Below are positions 26,164-34,145 of a stretch of 64,000 bases of DNA, piece by piece; position 1 is the first letter of the stretch; each line of letters opens with the position of its first letter. The notes beneath the pieces are model-generated. The model was not told where the DNA came from. It did not search any database and worked only from the letters and a program-made list of their open reading frames with translations. Source of the DNA: Paenibacillus spongiae (GTDB lineage Bacteria; Bacillota; Bacilli; Paenibacillales; Paenibacillaceae); NCBI RefSeq assembly GCF_024734895.1, contig NZ_CP091430.1, positions 4,978,501 to 5,042,500 of the forward strand, given 5' to 3'. Position numbers and translations under genes: made by a program.

Positions 26164-27561
26164 CTACTTTTTATCCTTTTCTTGAAGTTTGCGGGCAGAG
26201 CTCGCCGAACCGATTCTCATTGTATCGTATGCCTGCTGGGAGGTCTTGAACGGACCTACTTTATGTCCATGCCAGTTCAGGTTCGTAAACATCGGATTCA
26301 CGCGGCCGGTTGCATCCTCCCGCCGTCCAATGTGGGCTTCCAGACGGCCGGTCAGCAGTTTGACGACCTCCGGCTCCTGTTCCGCCACATTCTCAAGCTC
26401 AAGCGGATCCTTGATCAGGTTGTACAGCTCGATTTCCGGCTTAAAGTGGAAATCCGGCTCCAGCGCGACGATCAGCTTCCACTCCGGCGTACGCCAGCCA
26501 TGCTTGCGCATCCAGGTACATTCGGTAATGTAGAATTCCGGCTCCCGCACCCGCTCTCCGCCATTCATATAATCGACGAGGCTTCTGCCGTCGAATGCGA
26601 TGTCCGTCTCGATGCCAAGCAGCTCAAGAACGGTCGGCATCAGGTCCTTCATCTGGGTATAGTCGGACTTTCTTTTTCCAGCCGGCACTTTGCCAGGGAA
26701 ACGAAGAATGAGCGGAATGACCAGGTTCGTCTCATACAAGCCGTGATGATCATAATAGCAGTCATGCTCGTTCAGCGTCTCGCCGTGGTCCGCCGTAATG
26801 ACGACCAGCGTCTCTTCCTCGATGCCCAAATCCTCGAGCGCCGTGAACAAGCGGCGGATACAGGAGTCCATATAGGCGACCGCGCCATCGTATTGAGCAT
26901 CCACATAAGCCGAGTCGGTGCAATCTTCCGGAATCCATGAACGCAGATAGTGTACGAACGGCTCGAAGCTGTCCATCCCTTCCAGCGACTTGTTGTCCGG
27001 ATCGTTCTCGTTGCCTTCATAGAAGATCCGATCGAACGGCTCCGGCGGGAGGTAAGGCGAATGCGGATCCATATGACGGAGGAAGAGCAGGAACGGTTTA
27101 TCTTCCGCAGCCAGGCGCTTCAACTCGGGAATAGCGACATTATTCAAGTTCTCCGCCTTCGGACTGCGGCCCGATTCGTCCGCCGCCCAGCCTTCGTAAT
27201 CCATATACTTGTCGAATCCTCTTGCGGACGGATTGCCCGTAAATCCGATACAGGTTGTGTTATAGCCCTGTTCACCGAGCACTTCGGCCAATGTCTTGAC
27301 ATGGCCGCCAAGCCCGCCTTCATGGCGGAGCGCAACGACATCGGTGCCGAAGCAATCCATGCCTGTCAGCATGGAAGCATACCCCGGTGTCGTTGGCACG
27401 CTTGGGCTGAAATGCTGTTCGAACAGCGTTCCTCCTTTAGCGTATTGATCGATGTGGGGGGTTGTCAACTTCTTATATCCATAACCGCTCATATGATCCC
27501 GGCGCAAGCTGTCGATGCCCAGAAACAGAACGTTTGGTTTTTTATTCGCGTTTGCACTCAT
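26164..27561 (-). CDS. Sulfatase-fold protein with threonine at the formylglycine position
   Basis: This protein of about 465 residues has sulfatase metal ligands (LGIDSLRRDHMSG; ITADHGETLNEHD; YYDHHGLY) and the family C-terminus (IELYNLIKDPLELENV). The signature region reads VPT57-TPGYASMLTG, so threonine sits where Cys or Ser is needed for formylglycine, and tyrosine replaces the Arg. Like the other Thr-type member of this operon, it should not be a formylglycine sulfatase. The ATG at 27561 with AAAGGGG upstream is preferred to the TTG at 27570. It lies 18 bases after the isomerase gene. Confidence 0.85.
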   Translation of the reverse strand: MSANANKKPNVLFLGIDSLRRDHMSGYGYKKLTTPHIDQYAKGGTLFEQHFSPSVPTTPGYASMLTGMDCFGTDVVALRHEGGLGGHVKTLAEVLGEQGYNTTCIGFTGNPSARGFDKYMDYEGWAADESGRSPKAENLNNVAIPELKRLAAEDKPFLLFLRHMDPHSPYLPPEPFDRIFYEGNENDPDNKSLEGMDSFEPFVHYLRSWIPEDCTDSAYVDAQYDGAVAYMDSCIRRLFTALEDLGIEEETLVVITADHGETLNEHDCYYDHHGLYETNLVIPLILRFPGKVPAGKRKSDYTQMKDLMPTVLELLGIETDIAFDGRSLVDYMNGGERVREPEFYITECTWMRKHGWRTPEWKLIVALEPDFHFKPEIELYNLIKDPLELENVAEQEPEVVKLLTGRLEAHIGRREDATGRVNPMFTNLNWHGHKVGPFKTSQQAYDTMRIGSASSARKLQEKDKK

Positions 27562-27579
27562 GAACGTCAATTCCCCTTT

Positions 27580-28416
27580 CTATCCATTTTGACGCTGGAG
27601 GGCGTCTTCTTTCGGTTGTCTTGCTCCTAGCGCGCGAAGCGTGCCATTCAAGTAGCCATAGCTTTCAGCGGCAATGATCGACACTTCCGCAAGCGAATGT
27701 CCTGCCGCTCCGATTACTTCCAAACATACAGGACCCTCGTATCCACCGTCTACCATTACTTTGCAATAGGCAGCCAGATTGATCTCGCCGCGGCCGCAAG
27801 CTTGCTGCTGAATCGGTCCAGGGCCAGTTGTGCGGCCTTTGCAATCCCGGATATGAACATGCTTCACACGCGATAAGACTTGAGGCAGCGCTTCCTCCGG
27901 ATTCTCGCCTGCGCGGTACACATGGCTCGGATCCATGTCGATCCCGAAGCCGGCGCTGTCGATCGCTTCCATGGCTCGCAGCGTAGTCGGTGTATTATAG
28001 ATGGCATTGCCCACATGCGCTTTAACGCACAACGTCACGCCGTACGAAGCAGCCAATTCGGACAGATGGGATAATGTGGCGATGGATTGCGTCAAGTCAG
28101 CTTCTACGTCGCTCTTGCCGCCGGGTCCGACGTTAACGACCGGAATGCCGATCGCTGCAGCAGCTTCGAATGCTTTGGTCAGACGGGCTTCATCGAGAGA
28201 AGCTACTTCCATGGACAAATAAGAAATACCGTTTTCAGCGGCTATCCGCTTTAGCTCTTCCGCCTGATCCTGCCAGGAATCCAGCACCAAATGCTCGCAC
28301 ATGCCTTGAATAGCGGATAATTCAACGCCGTCATAGCCGCACATGGCGATATGGCGGACAGCCGTTTCTACGTCGAAGTCTTTAAAAAGTACGGAATTTA
28401 CGCCTAATTTGATCAT
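27580..28416 (-). CDS. TIM-barrel sugar isomerase/epimerase (xylose-isomerase-like)
   Basis: This 278-residue AP-endonuclease-2/xylose-isomerase-like TIM barrel has SYLSMEVASLDEARL, GIDMDPSHVYRAGENP, VKHVHIRDCKG and a late GPVCLEVIG. These hold the typical Glu, Asp, His and Glu metal ligands of inosose dehydratase, ketose 3-epimerase and related enzymes. It lies 12 bases after a Gfo/Idh/MocA gene; this pair (dehydrogenase plus epimerase/dehydratase) is typical of inositol and ketosugar catabolism. Fold is confident and substrate unknown. Confidence 0.85.
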   Translation of the reverse strand: MIKLGVNSVLFKDFDVETAVRHIAMCGYDGVELSAIQGMCEHLVLDSWQDQAEELKRIAAENGISYLSMEVASLDEARLTKAFEAAAAIGIPVVNVGPGGKSDVEADLTQSIATLSHLSELAASYGVTLCVKAHVGNAIYNTPTTLRAMEAIDSAGFGIDMDPSHVYRAGENPEEALPQVLSRVKHVHIRDCKGRTTGPGPIQQQACGRGEINLAAYCKVMVDGGYEGPVCLEVIGAAGHSLAEVSIIAAESYGYLNGTLRALGARQPKEDALQRQNG

Positions 28417-28428
28417 TTTTTGCTCCTC

Positions 28429-29421
28429 CTAGTCCAGTTCAACGATCGTTCCGGTTTCCCACGAACGGATGGCTGCTTCGATAATACGCTGTGATTTCAA
28501 TGCATCAACGCCGGAGCCGTTGACTTGATCGTGGCTTACGCCCGCATCCAGCTGTTCGATCCAATCGCTGATACGGCTCTTGAACGTTTCGCCGAATGAA
28601 CGCATACCGCCCAAGTAGCTGTAGGTTTCGGTTTCGATGCTGTGGCGCGGATAGAAGGTCAAGTGCTCGCAAGCGTCTTCCAGGACGAAACGCCCTTTGG
28701 AGCCGACAACCTCGCACTGCTCAAGACCGTAGCTGGCACCGGCGTCGTAGCTGCCGACCAAATGGCCGATTGCGCCATTCTCGAAGTATAGAATAACCTG
28801 CGTATTCGACCAGATTTGACGGCCTTCGCCTTTCATCATGAATGCAGCGACACGCTTCACATCGCCGCAGAAGTAACGGATAACGTCGAAGGAATGCGGG
28901 TGAAGCGCGCGAAGATGGAACCATGGCGATGTCTCAACCGGATTGTTGATCCACATGCGCATGTTAATCATGTGCACTTGGCCAAGGCGGCCCTCATCCA
29001 TCCAAGTCTTTGCACGGAGTGCAGCCGGCGTGAAACGGTGATTCAAGTTAACGGCATATGGAATTTTCTTCTCTTCTGCGAGATTAACCATTCTCTCGCC
29101 TTCGTCGATCCGGTTGGAGATCGGCTTCTCGCCGAGTACGGGAATACCGGCTTCAAGAAGCTGCATGGACGGCTCGTAATGCTCGCCGCCGTTCTCTTCC
29201 CCTTTGGTTGCAACGCTGGCTGTATGCAATTCAATGCCGCTGGCCAGCATCTCTTGTACGCTGTAGAAGGCGCGGCAGCCGTACTTCTGAGCGGCTGCGT
29301 CCGCTTTCTCCTTCACGAGGTCGCATACCGCTACGAGCTCTGCCTTCGGATGGTTGTGATAAATCTCCGCATGAATGGACCCAATGTTGCCGACACCTAC
29401 GACGGCTGCTTTAATTGTCAT
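28429..29421 (-). CDS. Gfo/Idh/MocA oxidoreductase, first gene of the sulfatase/CysC operon
   Basis: This 330-residue protein has the Rossmann motif VVGVGNIGSIHAEIY, the catalytic LGEKPISNR, and RALHPHSFDVIRYF. It is a close paralogue of the fourth gene in the operon. It opens the seven-gene operon and has an excellent AGGAGGAG before its ATG. That Shine-Dalgarno is preceded by three tandem 69-70 base repeats whose last copy ends CACAAAACTTTT directly before it. The leader layout suggests post-transcriptional control. Confidence 0.92.
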   Translation of the reverse strand: MTIKAAVVGVGNIGSIHAEIYHNHPKAELVAVCDLVKEKADAAAQKYGCRAFYSVQEMLASGIELHTASVATKGEENGGEHYEPSMQLLEAGIPVLGEKPISNRIDEGERMVNLAEEKKIPYAVNLNHRFTPAALRAKTWMDEGRLGQVHMINMRMWINNPVETSPWFHLRALHPHSFDVIRYFCGDVKRVAAFMMKGEGRQIWSNTQVILYFENGAIGHLVGSYDAGASYGLEQCEVVGSKGRFVLEDACEHLTFYPRHSIETETYSYLGGMRSFGETFKSRISDWIEQLDAGVSHDQVNGSGVDALKSQRIIEAAIRSWETGTIVELD

Positions 29422-29440
29422 TGTAAATCTCCTCCTAAAA

Positions 29441-29648
29441 GTTTTGTGAGCCTAATGCTTGCCGAAGGCAGCATATGCGAAGCAAAACTCTCTCCGTAAG
29501 CATACGCTCTGTTTTGTGAGCCGAATGCTTGCCGAAGGCAGCATGTACGAGCAAAACTCTCTTCGTAAGCATACGCTCTGTTTTGTGAGCCTAATGCTTG
29601 CCGAAGGAAGCATGTACGAGCAAAACTCTCTTCGTAAGCATACGCTCT
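29441..29648 (-). repeat. Three tandem 69-70 bp hairpin-forming repeats in the operon leader
   Basis: Copies lie at 29441-29510, 29511-29579 and 29580-29648; the second and third are nearly identical. Each contains an ATGC-TGCC/GGCA-GCAT hairpin inside a GTTTTG/CAAAAC outer pairing, and a CGTA/TACG hairpin between neighbouring units. The array ends 20 bases from the Gfo/Idh/MocA start, abutting its Shine-Dalgarno. A related single element precedes araA at 59907-59986. Confidence 0.85.
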
Positions 29649-29751
29649 GTTTGATGCAGGCAGACCTTGTAAACAAGCTCTTCGAGAGACTTCAAGCAAA
29701 TTAAAAAGTATAGTCCGTTTGTGTCCATTCTAGTCGATGGCTCCCCGGGTC

Positions 29752-29765
29752 TCAAAGCGTTTTCA
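29752..29765. promoter_or_regulatory. CcpA cre-like site
   Basis: Read on the minus strand, TGAAAACGCTTTGA matches the catabolite-responsive element consensus TGWAANCGNTNWCA except at one position near the end. It lies in the divergent region between the sulfatase operon and the PhyH gene. Confidence 0.5.
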
Positions 29766-29768
29766 GAC

Positions 29769-29857
29769 AAAAACATGGTTGATCGCGCCATTTTCATGTA
29801 ATCGTTTGCAGTTCCGTGTCCAACCTCGCTGGAATCAGCAAGATCGACCATGTTTTT
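29769..29857. repeat. Inverted repeat flanking the divergent promoter
   Basis: AAAAACATGGTTGATC (29769-29784) and its complement GATCGACCATGTTTTT (29842-29857) match at 15 of 16 positions, 57 bases apart. They could be paired operator half-sites for the divergent sulfatase operon and PhyH gene, or a large hairpin. Confidence 0.6.
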
Positions 29858-29938
29858 GATAACATTGCCCAAGTGTTTGGCGATTTTGACATGCTACATT
29901 GAAGCTAATCTATGAATCAAACGAAGGGAATGGTAAGA

Positions 29939-30721
29939 ATGGAAATGCCCGTTACCCGGGAACAAATCGAGTTCTACCGCGAGAACGGCTTCGTTCAGAT
30001 CGATAATGTACTGACGCAAGAAGAGGTTGCCGAGATGGCGGAAGCCATGGAAGAAGCGATGACCGAGAAATCGGTTAACGCTGTGAAGACCGATAAGAGC
30101 GGCGGCTCGTACTACAGAGTTTTGAACCAGAAGGTCAATGTTTGGCGCGATCACGGGGTCATGGCCAAATACTCCCTTCATCCGAAGGTGGCTGAAATCG
30201 CCAGACTGCTGAGCGGCGCCTCCAAGATGAGACTTTTTCACGATCATGCCCTATGGAAAATGCCGGAAGACTCGAAAGCGACTCCTTGGCACCAGGATGC
30301 TCCATACTGGCCGATGAACCAAACGCAAGCCTTGTCCGCCTGGATCCCCGTAGACGACGTGGATGAGAAGAACGGCTGTATGATGTTTGTCCCCGGTTCC
30401 CATAAAGAAGGAAAGTTGAAAGGGATCGATTTCCTCGAGCCGCAGAACATCTTCGATTACGTGCAGGACAAGGAAGCCAATCTGAAGAAGCCTGTCGTCG
30501 TTCCGCTCAAGAAGGGCAGCTGCACCTTTCATAGCGGCCTGACCTTCCACTATGCATATCCGAACATGTCCGATAAGCCCCGCAGAGTGCTGGCGCTAAT
30601 CTACATGCCTGACGGGACGACATACAGCGGAGCAGGCCATATATGCACCGACAACTTCGGGCTTCAGAAGGACGAACCGATCCGGGGCGGTACATTCCCT
30701 ATCCTGGCCAGAGAGATATAA
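29939..30721 (+). CDS. Phytanoyl-CoA dioxygenase (PhyH) family protein
   Basis: This protein of about 260 residues is an Fe(II)/2-oxoglutarate oxygenase. The metal motif His118-Gln-Asp120 is in TPWHQDAPYWP and the distal His is in TFHYAYPNMSDKPRR; AWIPVDDVDEKNGCM and FVPGSHK are typical of PhyH. The ATG at 29939 has GAAGGGA 11 bases upstream; the frame opens at 29912 without a ribosome binding site. It is divergent from the sulfatase operon and followed by an AraC regulator. It probably hydroxylates a small imported metabolite. Confidence 0.88.
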   Translation: MEMPVTREQIEFYRENGFVQIDNVLTQEEVAEMAEAMEEAMTEKSVNAVKTDKSGGSYYRVLNQKVNVWRDHGVMAKYSLHPKVAEIARLLSGASKMRLFHDHALWKMPEDSKATPWHQDAPYWPMNQTQALSAWIPVDDVDEKNGCMMFVPGSHKEGKLKGIDFLEPQNIFDYVQDKEANLKKPVVVPLKKGSCTFHSGLTFHYAYPNMSDKPRRVLALIYMPDGTTYSGAGHICTDNFGLQKDEPIRGGTFPILAREI

Positions 30722-30726
30722 GCACG

Positions 30727-30768
30727 CACGATAAAGAAGAGCCGGACAACCGGCTCTTCTTTATCGTG
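30727..30768. terminator. Strong terminator after the PhyH gene
   Basis: There are perfect 19-base arms (CACGATAAAGAAGAGCCGG and complement) around ACAA. The stem includes T-rich sequence, so it could work in both directions. Confidence 0.85.
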
Positions 30769-30864
30769 TATCCAAGGTTTTTTCCTTTCCAAGCCTTCCG
30801 CCGTCTTCTATAATAGGACTAAGAATGCCTTGTAAATTCACCGGAGGACGGTGCTTAGATCAGC

Positions 30865-31770
30865 ATGCGGATGACTAATGAGGAATTATTGGAGAGCCGC
30901 GACTTTCCATTCTATATTAATGCCGTCACCATTAACCCGGGATATGAGGTCGAAGATCACTCCCACGAGTTTATCGAGCTCGCTTACGTATACGCCGGGA
31001 TTGGAGAGCACCGGTACGACGGCGGCGAATATCACGTTATTAAAGCGGGGGATGTGTTCGTCATTGAGCCGGGCATGGAGCATGCCTACCGGGGTAGACA
31101 ATCCGAGAGCATGACGATCTATAATGTACTGTTCACGCAAACCTTGCTTAAAGAAGAACTGAATACGATGGCCGCCTTCACATCGTTCCTCGATTTCTTC
31201 TACGTGGAGCCGCTGCTGCGCAACGATGTCCGGTTCCGGACACGGCTGACGCTGCGCGAAGCCCAGCAGGCCGAGATGAAGACGCTGCTCGATCGTCTTC
31301 TATATGAACGGGAGGAGAAGACGCTCGGTTACCGCATTTTCATTAAAACGGAAATGATCCAGCTCTTCATCTTCCTGAGCCGCTGCCATCAGCAGAAGGA
31401 AGAACGCGTGCGCTCCATGCCCCACCAAGAGAAGACCATGCAGCACATGCTCGACTTCATTCACCGCCATTATGCGCAGCCGTTAACGCTGGAACAGATT
31501 TGCCGGATCAGCGGCTGGAGCCTGTCGGCATTCTCGCATCATTTCAAACGAATGACAGGGAAGACGTTCATCGAATACCGCAACGAGGTTCGGCTTAAGG
31601 TGGCCGAAGAGGCGCTTATCGATTCAACCCAGAAAATCGCCGCGATTGCGAGCGAGGTCGGCTTCGATGACTTAAGCTTCTTCAATAAGCTGTTCAAGAA
31701 AAAAACCGGGCTGTCGCCTGGTCAATACCGCAAGCGCGCTTTGGAAGAGGACAAGCAAGGGGACACTTGA
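30865..31770 (+). CDS. AraC family regulator beside PhyH gene
   Basis: This 301-residue protein has an N-terminal cupin sensor (EDHSHEFIELAYVYAG, AGDVFVIEPGMEHAYRG) and a C-terminal AraC DNA-binding domain (LTLEQICRISGWSLSAFSHHF; KIAAIASEVGFDDLSFFNKLF; LSPGQYRKRAL). Its sensor closely resembles that of the 20752-21645 AraC protein, suggesting both respond to related ligands and may control the sulfatase operon between them. A GGAGG lies about 19 bases before the start, further than usual. Confidence 0.9.
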   Translation: MRMTNEELLESRDFPFYINAVTINPGYEVEDHSHEFIELAYVYAGIGEHRYDGGEYHVIKAGDVFVIEPGMEHAYRGRQSESMTIYNVLFTQTLLKEELNTMAAFTSFLDFFYVEPLLRNDVRFRTRLTLREAQQAEMKTLLDRLLYEREEKTLGYRIFIKTEMIQLFIFLSRCHQQKEERVRSMPHQEKTMQHMLDFIHRHYAQPLTLEQICRISGWSLSAFSHHFKRMTGKTFIEYRNEVRLKVAEEALIDSTQKIAAIASEVGFDDLSFFNKLFKKKTGLSPGQYRKRALEEDKQGDT

Positions 31771-31826
31771 CCGCCCTTTTTCGGCCATACAGCCGGTGTT
31801 CCGTTGAAGCGGTCCGTGCCTCGGAG

Positions 31827-31855
31827 GCTGTAAGGCCGTAAAACGGACTTACAGC
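31827..31855 (+). terminator. Terminator of the AraC gene
   Basis: GCTGTAAG and CTTACAGC enclose a CGT/ACG inner pair, followed by TCTTT. Confidence 0.65.
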
Positions 31856-31940
31856 TCTTTCACCCACCTGCGGGCGCGGCTGTAGCACCTTTTTTCACTA
31901 TAACGCTGCGGTGTGAAGGGTACGCCACCCATACATCCAA

Positions 31941-31970
31941 CAATGGAGCCGACAGCAGCCGGCTCCATTG
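31941..31970. terminator. Hairpin at the end of the GNAT gene
   Basis: CAATGGAGCC and GGCTCCATTG form a 10-base stem below the GNAT gene stop. The T tract is weak in either direction. Confidence 0.5.
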
Positions 31971-31993
31971 TTGTCCTCCTATATGCACGCCGG

Positions 31994-32500
31994 TCAGCTT
32001 TCCTTCGAAGGAACCGAACAGGCCATCGCTACAAATTCGCTCTCCACGCCGTACACCGGACTGTGAAAACGGACCCCCTCTTCAAATCCGGCCTTTTCAT
32101 ATACCTTCTTCGCCCTCTCATTGAAGGTCATCACGGCGAGCCGCACATGCCGGACGGCAAACCGCTGAGCAACATGCCTCACGCTCGCGATGACAAAGTC
32201 CGAGCCCAACCCTCTGCCTGTCAGGTCAGGATCTAATCCGAGCCCCAGATCCACACCATGCTCATCCTCGTATATCCCCGCATCATAGCCGCCCGGCACG
32301 CGGGCCGAATGGTCTGTGCAGATGAAGCCGACCAGTTCACCCTGCCGATCGGTTACAAACTCATAATCCCCATTCATCAATTCCGATAAGCTTTCTTCAT
32401 CTCCGCCCATCCCGTATATGGCGTATGGCTCCGGGTAGGTCCAGCGGGAAATCCGGGATGCCGCTTCAAGCGTCATAGGATAAAACCTGTAGGATGTCAC
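31994..32500 (-). CDS. GNAT family N-acetyltransferase
   Basis: This 168-residue protein has the GNAT acetyl-CoA-binding motif LDPDLTGRGLGSDFV (R-G-x-G loop) and the following helix and strand (VRLAVMTFNERAKKVYEKAGF). The N-terminal WTYPEPYAIYGM segment is common in small GNAT enzymes that act on amines or small metabolites. It is divergent from nothing obvious and lies downstream of an AraC gene on the same strand, so the two may be cotranscribed. The substrate is not predictable. Confidence 0.88.
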   Translation of the reverse strand: MTSYRFYPMTLEAASRISRWTYPEPYAIYGMGGDEESLSELMNGDYEFVTDRQGELVGFICTDHSARVPGGYDAGIYEDEHGVDLGLGLDPDLTGRGLGSDFVIASVRHVAQRFAVRHVRLAVMTFNERAKKVYEKAGFEEGVRFHSPVYGVESEFVAMACSVPSKES

Positions 32501-32583
32501 TTGCCCAAGCTCCTCCTCATGTCGTTTATAGCAGCTGCCGTCGGCTAGTGAGGCTCTGCACGAAAGAGCAGAGACTTATCCGT

Positions 32584-33444
32584 TCATTCCGCCAGCTTCC
32601 TGAATTGTCGCGGGGAAACTCCGAATTTGCGCTTGAACATCCGCTCGAAATGCGGCAGCGTATTAAACCCTGCGGCAAAGCAAATCTCCGTAACGGGCAG
32701 GTCGGATACTTTCAATAGCGAGCCCGCGAACTGCAACCGCAGCTCCTGCAGATAGGTCTGGAACGAGATGCCTAACTGTTTATGGAAGCATTCGCTGTAG
32801 TAATTGGGCGATAGCCGGGCCTGCTTGGCGGCATCGTCCAGCGTAATCGACTCGCGAAAATGATGCTGAAGATACGTGAGCGTCTTGCGTACCGCCGTCT
32901 GGGCAATCGATTCGTTCATTCCGCTGCCCGTCATGTTCATATCCGTTATCGGATTGGCCCGCAAAGCTCTGGCCAGCTCGATAACGATCCGTTCCAGAGC
33001 GCCCTGAATGACGATTGGCGTTCCGAACTGCCGGTTCGACGATTCCTGCCAGATAAGCGTAAATTCAGATTCAATAACGGGCAGACGTTCATCGACAAAC
33101 GTATACTGCAAATCCGATGCGCTCTGGAACGAATCGTAATAAAGATCTTCCCGGAGAATTCGTTCAGAAAAAACAAAATTATACAGCTCGATCGTGGAAC
33201 CGGGCGATGGGATGATTTCGTGAAAATCAGCCGGCGACAGCAGGAAAAGCGCCCCCCGCTGCAGAGGATAGGCGGTACCGTTCAGGACATGGGTGCCCTC
33301 TCCCGAGGTAACGAATGCCATCTCAAAAAATTCATGCCAATGCACCGCGATCGTCTCCGCAATCCGATGCCGAAAAATACCGAAGTGAGAATCATAGCTC
33401 ATATAGCTCTCGCTGGCTAAACGCTCTGGCTGCTTCTTGTCCAT
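32584..33444 (-). CDS. AraC family transcriptional regulator
   Basis: This 286-residue protein has a cupin sensor (VHWHEFFEMAFVTSGEGTHV, RGALFLLSPADFHE) and a C-terminal AraC domain (ITLDDAAKQARLSPNYYSECF; PVTEICFAAGFNTLPHFERMF; GVSPRQFRKLAE). It lies upstream of the GNAT gene on the same strand, 83 bases apart. It is of the two-domain sugar-sensing type common in Paenibacillus. The target is not apparent; no PhyH or glycosidase gene is adjacent on its strand. Confidence 0.88.
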   Translation of the reverse strand: MDKKQPERLASESYMSYDSHFGIFRHRIAETIAVHWHEFFEMAFVTSGEGTHVLNGTAYPLQRGALFLLSPADFHEIIPSPGSTIELYNFVFSERILREDLYYDSFQSASDLQYTFVDERLPVIESEFTLIWQESSNRQFGTPIVIQGALERIVIELARALRANPITDMNMTGSGMNESIAQTAVRKTLTYLQHHFRESITLDDAAKQARLSPNYYSECFHKQLGISFQTYLQELRLQFAGSLLKVSDLPVTEICFAAGFNTLPHFERMFKRKFGVSPRQFRKLAE

Positions 33445-33699
33445 TATCTCTGCTCCTCTTCCGGCAAGGTGATTCGGTCACCATCCTCTAACGGGCCTAG
33501 GCCTAGGTTGAGTTACCCAATCAAAGGCAACTGAGAATATCAATGCATAGTTGGATTCCGTATAAGGAAAGGCGGGACTTCATGAAAAAGTCTATCATGA
33601 TCCTGTCGGTACTTCAATCCGTCCTAACTCCGAGATAAGTTGAAGATACCCAATTGATTCAAGCTCTCGTGACAATCATCTCCCGTTCTCCAACTTCGT

Positions 33700-34077
33700 T
33701 TATGTCCCGTTATAAGTCCATTTCAGGAAGGAATAAATATCGTCATACACTTTCCTTCCGCTTCTGCCGCCTTCATGGTACAGCTCGTACAGCGCCTGGA
33801 CATCTTGATAATAGGCGACCACCGCATCCCTCATGCAGCCGAACGCAACACCGTCCTCCAGGTAGTGGTAGAGTGCTTTCCGATGCTTCCAGCTGGTGAG
33901 GACCGCCGAATCGAATTCGATCTCAAGTCCTTTTCCCGTTTGTGCGGCCAGCTGCGCAGCTTCTCTCGAATTCGTTCCGACGTGGTCTCTTCCTGATAAT
34001 AATGATTGGGCTGCTGCACTAATGAGAAGTCGAAGCCGAAATATCTGAAGTTGAAGGGAATTGTCGTGAGGAACCTA
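33700..34077 (-). pseudogene. Decayed C-terminal fragment of a DUF4855-type protein
   Basis: On the minus strand two frames together read like the end of a DUF4855 protein: FRYFGFDFSLVQQPNHYYQE in one, then AAQTGKGLEIEFDSAVL, YHYLEDGVAFGCMRDAVVAY and VYDDIYSFLKWTYNGT in the next, ending in TAA at 33700. The jump between frames is near 33960. No start codon or N-terminal part is present. DUF4855 proteins are Firmicute proteins of glycan-related but unclear role. This is a remnant of a lost gene, flanked by otherwise empty sequence from 33445. Confidence 0.6.
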
Positions 34078-34080
34078 TAA

Positions 34081-34114
34081 TAGCGGCAACCCGGATGTTC
34101 CCGGATTGCCGCTA
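34081..34114. terminator. Hairpin downstream of the 39-residue ORF
   Basis: TAGCGGCAACCCGG pairs with CCGGATTGCCGCTA with one mismatch. It lies between the 39-residue gene and the DUF4855 remnant. Confidence 0.55.
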
Positions 34115-34145
34115 TCTTCGTTCCTATCGTCTAATCCGCACCAAT

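Noticed and set aside
29441..29648. CRISPR-like appearance of three regular repeats.
   Set aside because: The copies are contiguous with no spacers and there are no cas genes.
29452..29704. Open frames on both strands through the repeat region (74-93 codons).
   Set aside because: They exist only because the 69-70 base repeats lack stops in several frames; the protein would be a tandem copy of the repeat with no ribosome binding site, and the region is a leader.
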